Positions 32,210-44,193 of a stretch of DNA of 64,000 nucleotides are shown here, in pieces; the first letter of the stretch is position 1, and each line of letters starts with the position of its first letter. Both the position numbers and the translations under genes were made by a program. Below the pieces are notes generated by a model. The model was not told where the DNA came from, did not search any database, and worked only from the letters and a program-made list of their open reading frames with translations. This DNA comes from Bretschneidera sinensis (taxonomy: Eukaryota; Streptophyta; Magnoliopsida; Brassicales; Akaniaceae): assembly GCA_023935145.1 (NCBI GenBank), contig CM043705.1, positions 25,653,290 to 25,717,289 of the forward strand, written 5' to 3'.

Positions 32210-33108
32210 AATTCTTCTGATTTTCTGCTCGTTTTCAATCCCCATATTTCTTCTGACATTCGTCAGATCTCTACCAGAGTTCCTTTGTGTCTGTTCTCTG
32301 CATTCAACTGGTCTCCTTCAATACTTTATTTGTTTTTTCTGCAAACCATCAATCGAATTAAGGTGTTCGATTTGTCCAAGTTTACATATTTCTTCTTTTC
32401 ATAGCTTTTTCTTTGTTTTCGGCGTGGGTATTTAATAGATTTCACGTTTTCATGTGATAATTTTGGTGTGGGTCTTATTAGTCTTAGCTGTTTCCTTGTC
32501 GGATTATATTCTCTTTGAACTTGTGTTGTATCTTTCTCGCAATCTTACTTACGCGGTCTTTTCTCTCTCATCGCATGCCGTGAAATTTGGGGGATTTGGT
32601 AGGTGCCTAGTTGATGAGTTGTCAAGTTTTGTATCTCAAGTAACAAATTGATCCTCTGAAAGGTATATAAAATATAAATCTCGTATTCAATCTTACATAT
32701 AATCATTTTTTGAAAACAAATAATTACTTTTGAAAAAGGTTAAACATTTCTTTTTTGGAGGTTGGGTTAGTTAGGGAGTGAATTCTAAGCAAAGACTCAG
32801 CATAAGCAGAAAACCCTCTATCTTAGTTGAACAGTTCACTAGTGAGGTTTTGCTTTCATTGCTTGGAAGTCCTGAATTTCTCTTCAAAACTCAATTTTTC
32901 AAAAAAAAAAAGGAGTTCCAAATGATGGGTTCCACGTAATTCACCCAATTCAAATCATATTCTTCTTGTTCAAATTTGGAGCATAATGATCCAGATTTGT
33001 TAGCTACTATTGCTGTATCATGGTGCTTTGCAGTGATGAACTGAGAAATGTGGTTATGTTAAATTGTAGATGAAGTGTAAGTGAGCTCTGCTTTTCTCAG
33101 AATTGGAG
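32210..33108 (+). promoter_or_regulatory. FPP 5' untranslated leader, probably with an intron
   Basis: A CT-rich tract (32215-32330) is typical of a plant transcription start and leader. A possible intron donor (GAAAGGTATATAA, about 32661) and an acceptor-like TTAAATTGTAG at 33059-33069 would remove about 400 bp. The spliced leader would then contain a tiny upstream ORF, ATG AAG TGT AAG TGA at 33070-33084, 24 nt before the main ATG. Exact start and splicing are inferred. Confidence 0.5.
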
Positions 33109-36100
33109 ATGGACAGGCGGAGTTGGCTATGGCGGAGGAAATCCTCAGAGAAAAGTCCGGGGGAAACGGAGAGTTCAGGGTCCATTTCTTCTCACTCTGA
33201 AAGATTTTCTGATGATCAGGTAGGGATGGTGTTAACATTTTCGGTTTTAAATATAAATATCTATTCTTGTGCTTTTCGATTGAAATGGGATTGTTGATAT
33301 TTGTGGATTTTGCTGTTGTCAATTTTTTCTCATGCTATGGATACGTAGGGAATGGGTTTGTTGTATTTGCCAAAACTTGTTCATCTTCCTAATTTCTGTA
33401 TAGAGTATATTATCTTGAACAAAAGGAAACCTAAATCTTCTTGTGAAACTTGAGATGAATTGGACACAATTTGGTCATATTTTTCCACTTGTAAGACGCT
33501 GGCTGAGGTTGCTCTGGAGAAGGCTTCTCGAGCTGATTATTTTCTGTTTTCGTTTTCTTTTTCTCTGTTCTTTTCTTTCTTCCCTCTCTTCTTCTTAACA
33601 ATTCCATTATGGTTCGGTGAATGAGAGTGGTGTTGGATTGCTTCTAGAGAAATTGGTCCAAGATCTGTACTACTGAATATCTGCTGAAAATTTTAATACT
33701 ATTCGTTTCCATTGGTGACCAAATATGTATGAACATAGTTTCCACAATATTGATTTGCAAGTAGAATTTATTTTCAGCTTCTTCATCATTCTGCCATGTT
33801 AATTGCTTTTGTGTATTTGGGCTCCATTTATCTGTGCAAATTTTCTGATATTAGTAACTTATCATTTAAAATACGAAGGATCCTGTGCCACGAGCCTGTG
33901 CCTGGTGTGTACACATTTTCTTACTTGTTTCTGCAGATCTCCTATTGAATGCTGCTAATTTGTCTCAGAAAGGTTTGAATTTTTAAACCAATGAAGGCTT
34001 ATAGCTCAAAAAGTTGGAGTCAGTTACTGCTAAAGCTGTGAAATGATTCAGGAGTCCCGTATCAATGTTCTTTGTAATTATTTTCTACAGCCACAAATTT
34101 TTCTCCTTGTGTTTTGTCTATCTAAAGCTCCTTGAGTGGTTTGTTGATAACTAACATATTTACCATTAAACAGAAGTCCCCAGCAAAATGTTGCGTCCTT
34201 TATTGATGTATTAATTAACTGATTTTTAAAAATGAACCTTACTTGATAACTAACATTACTAACATTTGATCACCACATTTTTCAGTGGACAGTGGTTGAT
34301 AAATGTCTTCAACTATTCACTTGAGTCTTGTAACGGGTTAAGAAAACTGTAGCAAAACCTTTCTTCTGGCCAGTTGCACATCTAATGGTTCCATGACAAC
34401 TTCTTCTATTTTCCTTTATCCATATACTCAATCTTGGACTTTATGGGGAGAATATATTTACAGTCTTATCCTCTTCGTATCTATTTGCATTTATCTCCCA
34501 TGTCAGCTAAAATCACGATGATTTTGCTAACTATAGCAGTCTACTAGACTACTAGGTCTATTAAAACTTTATTGACCCTATGACCCAATAGGCAAGAAGA
34601 ACAGCAATTCTGAAGGTCATGAGCATGTAGAGGATGTTCATTTTTGTAGCTTTGTAAACAAAATTATGCATGCATGTATGGCTGTCTGTCTCTTCAAAGA
34701 TGGTTTATGTATAAATTTAAAAAAAATGTTTTATGTATCACTTAAAAATGAAATAACACTGAGCAAAATCTGTCAATATGTGGATAGAAATCACTTCTGC
34801 ACGTCTGAATCTGACACATGCACTTTATATCATGCTAATTTATATCAATGAGCTTTTATAACTAGTATTGTTGATTAGATTATCGAGTCTAGACCCAAAT
34901 TTTTTAGTTGAATATCACAAACTTCATCCACTGAGTGATGATCACTACCATATTAAGTTTATAGTATGATGGAGATTTGTATTTAAAGTTAATATTTTTC
35001 ATTTGCAGAAAAGTGCAGGTTGTGAACTATGGAGAAGAATGTAGGGTGTTGAAGGGTAACTTCACTAACTTGGAAAACCTGTACACTGACATGGCCCTAG
35101 GATCACTTGAATTAATATTAGTAATCATAAATAGGGTCTGCTTCCATGCTTCACACCCAAATGCGAAGTTTTGATGCTTTGTATCCCCATAATAGATTAA
35201 ATTTTCTTTAAATGGAGAAGATTGATTAAGTTAGCATTTCATGTTATGTCTTTTAAACTTCTCTTTATCCATGACACTTGTATGTGCATGTTTGTATCTG
35301 GTCTCCATGATTTTCTTTCTCATCTTTCAGGACATATTATCGTCTCAGCCAGCTTTAACTTATATTCAGTTCTCTTTTCCATTATTGTTGTATGCTTTTC
35401 CCTTTTTGTCTCATTCTCATCACATTCTATGATGTTCGATCCTGATGTCCTTGTTTTTCTTCAGTAAGTGGTCATATTTTTACTACCCTTTTAATGGACA
35501 CACCTGCTTTTTTCTTTTTCTGGTTTCATTATCCTCTATGTCACTGCTCTTAACACCTTTTTATACCTTCATGTAATGACAGAGCTAGCAGGCATTTTGT
35601 GTTTTTTTTTTTACTTAGAGAAAAAACAACGGAGCTAGTAGGGGCTTAGGGGGCAGGGATGCCTCCCTTTCCTCTTGCATTCCTTCATTTGGGATGTCTA
35701 TTTTATCTTATAAGTATTGTACTTGATAATAACATTTCCTTTAATTTTTCAGATAGTGGTTCGTTATTTTTTTTCCTTATAGTTACTTATAGATCAATTC
35801 TTTTTATCATATGTATCTGTTCCATTGGTCTTTAATTATTGATTAACATGCTACTTGAAATATTTTTTTCTCCATAAAGAATCCTTTTTCTTTTTAAATA
35901 TACGTAATCCTTTCACACTTTAAAAACAAAAAAAAAAAAAGAGAAAATCTATTCTATGACTTAAACTGCATCAGTTAATAATTTTCTATATATTTTTTAA
36001 TTCTTTAAGGCATACACATTGTTTAAGTTTTCTTACTATGCCTTTACTTATTAGAAAAATATGTTTGACAAATTTCTTTTAGAAAAATTCTTTTAAAATC

Positions 36101-39100
36101 CTTAGTTTGGATCCCCTTGAGAAAATTTCCTCGCTTTGTTACTATTCATGTGAACACCTTAGAGAATAAACATTTCTGCGAAGGAAAATTTTTCAGTGAG
36201 CTCATGCTCAAGGGAGCACAAACTCACAACCATCGGATCGGCATATTCTTTTCAATCCAACGGTTGTGAGCCCGATCTCACTGAATCACTTCCTTCTATG
36301 AAACCAAACAAGAAAAGAAGATGAAAGAAAGAATCTGCTGCAACGACATTTTATCCGGAAAAGTGAGAATCTGAAATTTTAATTGTACTTGAAGTGTCAT
36401 ATTCTATCTGAAGCTGAAATTACCAAACCAGAAGTGGCAGTCTGTTTTGATGTTACCTTTTTCTAGGAAGAAATTGTGGTTGGAGCAATGAAGGGGAAAG
36501 GGTTTTACTGATCATTTTTGTTATAATCAGAAATGATCAGGCATATGCTAAAATTCTTTATTTGGTTTCTATCGTCATCTATTAGGTCCCTTCTTTTCTT
36601 GCGTGTGATTAGGATGAGCTATATAAATATACATCTTTGATTGCGAAGTCTTCTCTTGAAGAAAAAAAATCCCGGTCCAAGGCTTTAAATTAAATTCCTT
36701 CTCTCTCTTTTAGGTGGGGGGGTTACCTGACATAGACCTGAGTTATCTAGTAAAACGAGAATGATGCTTCAGCAACTTTGTGTGCTTGTTGTTCATGGGT
36801 TTTCCCCCCTCAAGTAATCCTATAAAGACTACAATTTATGCTAAAAAGTTTTACAAATTGATGTGGCATTTTGTGGCGTTGCCACATAAGTATTACTTAG
36901 TTCCATGTCTGATCAAATTTACACTAAATTTTGGAATTAGTTGGTGGCGATTGTGGCAATGTTGCTATGAAACATGTACTATGTTGGAATGGCATATAAC
37001 ATCAGTTTGTATGAACATTTAGTTTAACTTGTTTGTCTGTAAAGTATTTTCCTTTCTTCCTTTATAATGGTTGATTTTTTGCCTTTTTTTGTTACTTTTG
37101 TTTCCTCTATATATGTATTGGTCTAGTCATTTGAATGATGTAATTGGAGGGATTAAATCTGATGTTTGTTTGTTTGTTTGTTTGTTTTCAAAGGCATGCC
37201 CAACTCATACTTGTCAATCACCAGAAGTGACATCTAAAGCTGTAACCAGTGATGAAGAAATTAATGATAATGTGAAGACTCTAACAGAGAAACTCTCAGC
37301 TGCTCTTCTAAACATTAGTGCCAAGGAAGAGTTGGTAAAGCAGCATGCCAAAGTTGCAGAAGAAGCTGTCTCAGGTATCAGTTCTTACTTTTTGTATGGG
37401 ACTAAAATTTGAAATTAGACAACTGCTTCATTTTTAATAATTATAAATTATAGTGTGAAAGGCAATAGTAAGTTTGCTTAATCCTTATATACTTCCAAAA
37501 GGAAAATATGGTAAAGTGAAGATTATCATTGCTGTGGTGTTTCTTTTATTTTTTTCCTTTTGTGTTCTTTCTCCCTTTTGGGAAAAGTAACAAAATGCTT
37601 TAAAAAAATGGCAAAAGGGGGTGCAATATGTAAAGAATCTGAAAATAGAGTCACAACTTGCTAATATTGTGGAACAGCAGCCACCAATTGAGGTTCCTCA
37701 GAAGGTCATTTTGACAAATGAATTTAGGACTCAACCCCTTCAAAGGCCCTGTTATTTTCGCTGTAAATAGTCCACATTGAGCAAAGTGAAGCTGCTTTCC
37801 AAGTATGAAACTACTTCCATAAAATCAATTTCCAACACTCCACTATTTTCTTATTGATCAGGAGCAAAAGAAGAACTTTGTTGTTTTGTTGACAGTATGG
37901 TCTTCTTGTCAACTTTATGTGGAAAGTTTATTTTCACTTGTATTTTGCTTTTAGAAATCCACTTAACATGAGTAGTTTCTCAAAAGTTTGCTTCTGTTAT
38001 CCTTCAATTGGTTACATCAAGTTGCTGCTCTGTGGGGTTTTCCGGGGATCATATGTTTTACACTTAAATCTTCCACATCCTTGAGTCATATGAGTAGGGA
38101 TGTGCAAACGGTCGGTATAGTGGTTAAAAATTTTAATCAGACTTTTTTCGTTCAATTTTTTTTAACCTTTTCGACCGAATTAACCAAAGCATTTTGACAT
38201 TAACCGACCAAATTGATTTCGATCGGTACAATTGGTTAACCGTTTAGCTGACACTGTTTATATAGTTATTTTTTTTTAAAATTTATTATATATTATATAT
38301 TTAATTTATATTTAAGATTTTTTAAGTTTATTATATTATATTTATATTTAACATATTATTAATATTAATAAATTAATTTCTTAATCGGTTAAATGGTCGA
38401 GACGGTTAAAATTTTTTCTAACCTCCAACTGACGGATTAACCCACATATATAATTCGGTTAACCAATTTAGTACTGATTTAACTGATTAACCAAACCGTT
38501 TTACTTAAACGATTCGAAACAGTTCGGTTAATCGGTTTTAACGGATTAATGAACACCCCTAAATGAGGATTTCAAAACCTTGGTTGTGTAAGTGATCAAT
38601 TGGCTGGTTCTTTTTTTTGGCCATCTCAAACTAGGCTGGGAGAAGGCTGAAAGTGAAGTGTTGTCTTTAAGGAAACAGCTTGAGGCTTCTATACAGAAGA
38701 ATTCAGCACTGGAAGATCGAGTTGGTCACCTTGATGGTGCACTCAAGGAATGTGTGAGACAACTTCGGCAAGCAAGAGAAGAGCAAGATCAGAAGATCCA
38801 AGAAGCTCTTAACAAGAAAATACGTGAGTGGGAATCTAGAAAGTCTGAGCTTGAGAGTCAGCTTGTTGAGCTCCAAGTGCAACTCCAAGCTGCTAAGAGT
38901 GAGGCTGCTGCCTTTGTTAATCCTGATTTTTGCTCAAAACTTGAGGCTTTAGAGAAAGAAAATTCAGCCCTTAAACTTGAACTTCTTTCTCGGGCAGAGG
39001 AGGTGGAAGTTAGAATTCTTGAGAGGGACTTGAGCACCCAGGCAGCAGAAACGGCCAGCAAACAACATTTAGAGAGCATAAAAAAGTTGGCTAAGCTTGA

Positions 39101-41435
39101 AGCTGAGTGTCGCAGGCTAAAGGCCGTGGCTCGAAAAGCATCTCCTGCAAATGATCACAAGTCTTATACTGCATCGTCAATTTATGTTGAATCCTTCACT
39201 GATAGCCAGTCAGATAGTGGGGAAAGGCTGCTGGCCATTGAAAATGATATGCGCAAGACTCACGGCTCAGATATGAATGAGTGTGAGCCTAGCCGTTCTG
39301 ACACATGGGCATCTTCTCTAATTACAGAACTCGGAGAATTTAAGAATGGGAAGGCTATGGGAAGAAACTTAATGGTTCCTTCAGTAGAAATCAATCTTAT
39401 GGATGATTTTCTTGAAATGGAAAGGCTTGCAGCATTTCCAGAGACTGAAGTTGAAAGTGGTTGCCTAGAGGCAGGGCCTGTATCAGATCAACCGAGTGGT
39501 GGTGAAAGCCTATTGAAACCTGAACTTGAAACCTTGATTCACAGGACTGCCGAACTGGAGGAAAATTTAGAGAGGATGGAAGCACAAAAGCTGCAACTAA
39601 AGATGGATTTAACTAAATCCGACAAGCAGCTCGAGACCTTACAAAATAAGCTAAATGAAGCAGAGGGGAAGTTGTTAGAGTTACAAAAGATGGAAGCAAG
39701 AAAACTGGAATTAGAGATGGCTCTGAATGGATCTCAAAAGCAGCTTGAAACATTGCTGAACCAGTTAAAGAAAGCTGAGGGGAAGTTGTTAGAGTTAGAG
39801 AAGATTAAAGCAGAAAAACTGGAATTAGAGATGGCTCTGACTGGAACCCAGAAGCAGCTTGAGAAATCACAAAATCAGCTAAAAGATACAGAGGGAAAGG
39901 TGGTAGAGCTGAAAACTCAATTAGCTCTTGCAACCAACGCAAAAGAAGCAGCTGAGGAAGAAGTAAAGGCTGCAAATGTGAAGAGAGAAGTGGTGGAGTC
40001 ACGACTCAGAGATGTTGAAGCAGAAATCAAACCTTTATTATTAAAAGTTGATTCTTTAGAAAAAGAGACTAAAAGGGAACATTACTTGTCAGCCAAAAAC
40101 TCAGCTAAGTGTCAGGAATTGCAGGATGAGCTTTTAAAAGTGAAACATGAACTTGAGCTCCAGTGTGTGCCTAGCTGTAATAGGGAGTTGCAGATAAAGC
40201 AGGTCAGTTTCTTTCGTAAACTAGAAACTCAACTCCATATCCTGATATAGAATACATGAATATGAAAACGTTCTCTTATAATTAGCAAAACTAATCTGCT
40301 GATGTTTTAATATAAAAATTGGCCGCCTCGCGTGGTTGGTAATTCCTAATGCTTGCACATCTCTATGTAGAACTCCCGTCCTGTTATTCTACTCTTAGGA
40401 AATGAAACAAATATGTTCCTGCATACAGCATACTTAAGTGTCCGTAAACAATGTAAATTGAGGTTGTTTTTGGAAATTGCTTCGGAATTCTAGTGGGGTT
40501 ATTAGAAATTGCTGACATTCTTAAGCGGCCACTGCTGTACTACCCTACTTTAACTGGGCTTTTCATGACAATTTATGCTTGCAGAAATCCCCATCGTTTT
40601 CTCATATCTTCCTCTGTTTATGACTTCTAGAAGCATGAATCTGCTTGTTGAATGAATCTTTTCCTTATTCTTTCTGGGATTTTCTTGTGGCAAGCTTTTT
40701 GGTTGAGTAACTTGAGTTATGACTTTTTAGAAAATATAGGTCCTTTATAGTTTGAAAGCCTGCTGTCAACAAACTATATTTTTCTTTTAAGTCGTTTTAT
40801 GAAGGCATAAGTAGAATCTGCCCATCTGCAGATCTTGTTAGCTGACCTGAAAGCCTGTTTACATTGGAATTATAAATCTTATGATGCTTCTGGTCTGCTT
40901 ATTGACTAGTATATGATCATTGATATGATCAGCTGGGCAAGATTGGATGTTGGTGCAGTAAATGGGAAATTCTCCTTATACTTTTAGTTGCAGTTGCTTG
41001 GCACAATAGTTGTCTTACAAACTGCTCATGTTGCCTTACTGTTAATGGCAGGAGAAGGAGCTTGCAGAAGCCGCCACCAAGTTTACAGAGTGCCAGAAAA
41101 CAATCGCGTCTCTTGGTCAGCAGTTAAAGTCCCTTGCAACACTGGAAGATTTCCTAATTGACTCCGATGAGCCATTGGAGCTCACCAGTGAAGGGTTGCG
41201 GTGTCCCACAGATGGTGGGGAACCATGGAAATTGAATCCTAACAATTTGAATTTGTTGAAAAGTGATTCTGAATCTTCGAAAACAATTCTGGAGTGTATA
41301 AATTGTTCAGAAGATGGCCACAAGATGGAGTCATTATTGCCACCAAACTCTATTGGTGCATCTGAAAGAAGCCGAAATGGGTTTGGCAAAATTTTCAGCA
41401 GTAATAAGAGTGGGAGACTTGAGTTGCCATTGTAA
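33109..41435 (+). CDS. FPP3: Filament-like plant protein (FPP3-type), long coiled-coil protein, 747 aa, four exons
   Basis: The coding sequence is join(33109-33219, 37194-37374, 38635-40202, 41052-41435). All introns are GT-AG, phases match, and the joined frame is open to the TAA at 41433. The protein begins with the FPP signature MDRRSWLWRRKSSEKSP (residues 1-17), then a Ser-rich linker. Coiled coils run from about residue 55 (DNVKTLTEKLSAALLNISAK) to 260 and 390-640, with a non-coiled acidic middle (about 270-385, LMDDFLEMERLAAFPETE). The C-terminus has the FPP hallmark CQKTIASLGQQLKSLATLED and ends GRLELPL. FPPs are plant-specific, were first found as partners of the nuclear-envelope-associated protein MAF1, and some relatives bind cortical microtubules. 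The length fits the short FPP3 subgroup rather than the roughly 1000-residue members. A three-fold 38-residue repeat (416-529) is unusual. No defect is seen; it is likely expressed. Confidence 0.95.
33220..37193 (+). other. FPP intron 1 (3974 bp)
   Basis: It runs from GTAGGG to TTTTCAAAG. It is AT-rich with no conserved ORF; the short frames present are chance. It contains a candidate small foldback element at about 36105-36312 and a (GTTT) microsatellite just before the acceptor (about 37164-37186). A first intron of this size may carry regulatory sequence, but nothing specific can be read. Confidence 0.8.
36105..36312. mobile_element. Candidate MITE/foldback element in FPP intron 1
   Basis: The sequence has loosely inverted ends (TTAGTTTGGAT near 36106 and CCAAACAAGAAA near 36304). 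Internally it carries an imperfect inverted repeat of about 16 bp, CTCACAACCATCGGAT at 36225 facing ATCCAACGGTTGTGAG at 36257. I could not establish a target duplication, so this is tentative. Confidence 0.35.
38095..38560. mobile_element. hAT-type MITE in FPP intron 2
   Basis: The ends TAGGGATGTGCAAACGG and (inverse) AGGGGTGTTCATTAATC are hAT-like. The sub-terminal regions carry many GGTTAACCG/CCGATTAACC words in both orientations, around an AT-rich core (38265-38380) with no ORF. Flanks CATATGAG (38087-38094) and TAAATGAG (38560-38567) agree at six of eight bases, a decayed 8-bp target duplication. It is non-autonomous and lies wholly in the 1260-bp intron 37375-38634. Confidence 0.75.
39588..39929 (+). 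repeat. 114-bp (38-residue) tandem repeat, three copies, in FPP exon 3
   Basis: Units at 39588-39701, 39702-39815 and 39816-39929 encode residues 416-453, 454-491 and 492-529. Shared features per unit are KLxLEMALxxxQKQLETxxN and EGKLLELxK. Copies 1 and 2, and 2 and 3, are clearly related at DNA level. 38 is not a whole number of heptads (35 + 3), so each unit would introduce a coiled-coil phase shift. Confidence 0.92.
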
Positions 41436-42300
41436 AGCAGGTTAAAGGTTTGTTCTTATTACCAAAACCAGATACATTATTCGTGAAGCCACAGATGTAT
41501 TTAGATACAGGGTGCCTAGTGGGCAGCGGAAACTTTATAGAAAGTATAGTCATACAGAATATGATTTTAAATGATTTTTCTTGACCAGGTATCAAATCCT
41601 GCCTTCACTTGAGATTGGGGAAAATGGGACGGGAGTACTACTTGGTTGTATATTCCAACCAATAATGATATGGTTGGACACTCTTCTAAAACACTTTAAA
41701 AACACTAATAATTTGAGTGGTAACTGCTTGAAAACTTGAATGATAATTACCACTCAAGTTTTCAGTGTATCAAATGAGTGTGTTTGTAGAGTGTCCAACT
41801 TTTTTTTTTTTTTATAAAAAAAATCAGTTGCAGTAAATTTTAGTTTCAGACAGTTGAGAGGAATGTAGGCTTTAGTCATACTGTCATAGTCTAAGTTACT
41901 CATTTTCATGATTCCTCGTTTATTAGTAATGGATTGCAACTACTTCATCGTCATTGATTTGATTTGATTTATGTTTTTTTTAAGAAAGAAAAAAACATTT
42001 AGTTTTCGAGATTACACTGACTGCCTCATTCACATTTAAGTTGCCCTATTAGGCTAATAGGTCCATTACAGTATGTTTGAGAATTAATTGGGAAAATGTA
42101 TTTATGTAAATTTGTTTCGTTTAAACGTAGGAAGAATTGTACCAAACCACGTAAATCTGTTTCATTTAATCTTTGTTTGTTTTTCCATTAAATTCATGTG
42201 TGCATGTGGTTTAATTAAATCCCGATATCAAGTTACTTCCACGTATTCGTATTTTTCCCATCAAAGCCACAAAGTTTGAGTTAAGATTTAATTGTTACTT
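41436..42300 (+). other. FPP 3' UTR and downstream spacer
   Basis: No gene. The 3' UTR starts at 41436; there is no canonical AATAAA in the first few hundred bases, but near-matches exist (TATAAAAAAAA at 41812). An inverted pair of near-identical words around 41720-41760 (TGAGTGGTAA/TTACCACTCA) can form a small stem. The T-rich tract at 41801-41812 and A-rich tracts to 42000 are unremarkable. Confidence 0.5.
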
Positions 42301-42857
42301 ATGCACCATGAAGGCGAATATCAACAAATAGTTCACCGTTGAGCAATGTAATGGAAAATGAAGTTTCACTTTTCGCAAAGAAGGGTGAAGGATATCCTTA
42401 TTCAATTGGGCTTGGTTAAAATGTTGAAGGGAAAGGGTAGTAAGCCAAAGAAGATGAACGAGAGTGAGGAAAATAACAAATCGAGGTTCCTTTCTAGAGT
42501 TAAGTAGTGAAGTTGACTAGGGGCAGCAACACATGTGCATTAGCCATGTTTTTCGAGTCAGGTGGAGTAATGACCGTTTGCTGATTTGGGTTATGTGTAG
42601 ATGGTGGACTTGAAGTCCAATGGTTATGGGCACCATGGTGGACCGAGTCTTAAAGATCCCTTGCAAGTTCCAGATGGGTCAATCATAAGGTCAAGAGCTA
42701 AGAAGATCAAGGAAGCAATGTAAGGATTGGTGCAATCCACTTGGGTCGAGTTTGCAAATTTATCGAGCAAGACCCTAACATTCAAGATGAGCTTGAAAGA
42801 AGAAGAACCAGCTTTAATCCATGCGATACAAGCTACAGAGGGGGGGGGGGGGGGGGG
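42301..42857 (+). pseudogene. Terminal pol remnant of a gypsy element, with G18 polypurine tract
   Basis: About 42625-42830 reads HHGGPSLKDPLQVPDGSI, RSRAKKIKEAM, stop, GLVQSTWVEFANLSSK. This is the C-terminal end of a gypsy polyprotein of the same group as the element at window start (VTRARAKRFKETLNGL). Upstream (42301-42620) the sequence is decayed and unassigned. A run of 18 G (42840-42857), preceded by AGA, forms the polypurine tract immediately before an LTR. Confidence 0.7.
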
Positions 42858-42858
42858 T

Positions 42859-43353
42859 TGGCATAGACTAGTGGTTTTGTGTAGACTTTTTATTTCATTA
42901 AGTATAGGCGTGTGGGCCTATTTTATGTTTCTATGGTTGTAGGGGTTTGGGCCTATTTAATTCATTAAGTTGACTTCTTTTATTAGCTATAGGCGTGTAG
43001 TTTAGGATGTTTTGGGCTTGAAGATGTTCAACCCATGTCTTTTAATTGATGTAGGTCTTATTCGGCCCTAGTGTTTCATGGAGGGGTTCAATAACACTTG
43101 TAGCTGCATTTTTTAGGGTAAGTTGAACGTGAATGAAGTTTTCTTCATAGAGAATTTTCACTTTTCTCAACTTGTTCTTGATTGAACTAAGAACTTATAA
43201 AAGGCAAATCCTTTGTGGCGTTATCACCGAATCTAGGTTCTTGAAACAAGATTTCAATGGGTCTAGATTATCTTCACTTGATTCTTGGCTTTCTTGGGTA
43301 AGTTTCAATTTGATTGTGAGTTCAAGGGATTTCCATCCCACGGGTTCACATCA
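42859..43353 (+). mobile_element. LTR of gypsy element C (about 495 bp)
   Basis: It starts TGGCATAGACTAGTGG after the G-run and ends near GGGTTCACATCA, followed by a tRNA-Met primer site. A TATA box (CTTATAAAAGGC) is at about 43194. It stands between a pol tail on its left and a PBS plus gag on its right, so it works both as the 3' LTR of one copy and the 5' LTR of the next. Confidence 0.75.
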
Positions 43354-43355
43354 TT

Positions 43356-43380
43356 TGGTATCATAGCTCAGGCTCCAAAT
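43356..43380 (+). promoter_or_regulatory. Primer-binding site of element C (initiator tRNA-Met type)
   Basis: TGGTATCATAGCTCAGGCTC begins three bases after the LTR. It matches the plant initiator tRNA-Met site (TGGTATCAGAGCC) with small changes. Confidence 0.75.
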
Positions 43381-44193
43381 CAGGTTTGATTTATCCTTTC
43401 TTAATTATTGCATTTGGGTTTTGTCTTAGGTGTGTTCTAGGGTTTTCTATTCTGATCTGCGATTCCTTCTTCATTCTTGTTAATTTCATGTGATTGAATT
43501 CAGATATGTGATTTTCACAATTGATTACTCGTGTACTTGATTCAAGAATTCAAATATGTGAATCCTTTAATAGATTACATGAATCTTTGTTTTAATTTCC
43601 AGATCTGTAGCTTTGCTTTGATTCCTTCTATTTTCGTTTCTTGTTGTTGAAATCAGATCAATCTTTTTCGAAAATTGCAATTATTGTTGCTATTTTGATC
43701 GAATCTGTATTAAAAAAAGAAGGCAATGTATTCAAGGGTTGTTGCATAATTATTAAAAAAAGAAAAGAAAAGAAAGAAAGAAATTTCGGAACTGGCTGTT
43801 TGATATACTTTGCAATGCGAAAATTAAAGTGATTTGGTGTTGATTGATCTTTATCTTTAAAGGGGTTGAATATATCATCTTTAGTATCTTGTTTCCTAAT
43901 TGCTCTTTTCCTCATAAAAATTCCTTGAGATCCATGTCATTTTATTCCTTTCTTGTTTCTTGAATCTATTACTAGTTTGATTAATACAAGGTTGTGTTTT
44001 GATTTAGTTCAACTAGTTCTTAAAGAACTTGAAAGGAAAAACAAGTGAGGTAAAAGGCAAGAATGAGTGAGAATAGTATCGGAAATGGCCAAAAGAGTGA
44101 AACATGAGTGGAGTGATAATATTTGAGCGTAAACACGTAAGGGAGTGTGTGAGGTTCTATCACTAACATTCTTGTTTTGCAGCGCATTAAAAA
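43381..44193 (+). other. Untranslated leader of element C
   Basis: No ORF of note between the primer-binding site and the gag ATG. It holds an A/G-rich tract (43755-43785) and an AT-rich leader, as expected for this class of gypsy element. Confidence 0.65.

Noticed and set aside
35222..35467. 81-residue hydrophobic ORF in FPP intron 1
   Set aside because: T-rich intron sequence readily gives Phe/Leu/Ser-rich frames; no conserved start or motif.
38592..38634. In-frame extension upstream of FPP exon 3 as an alternative start
   Set aside because: It is intron sequence ending in a good acceptor (AAACTAG), and the joined exon 1-2-3 frame matches the FPP family.
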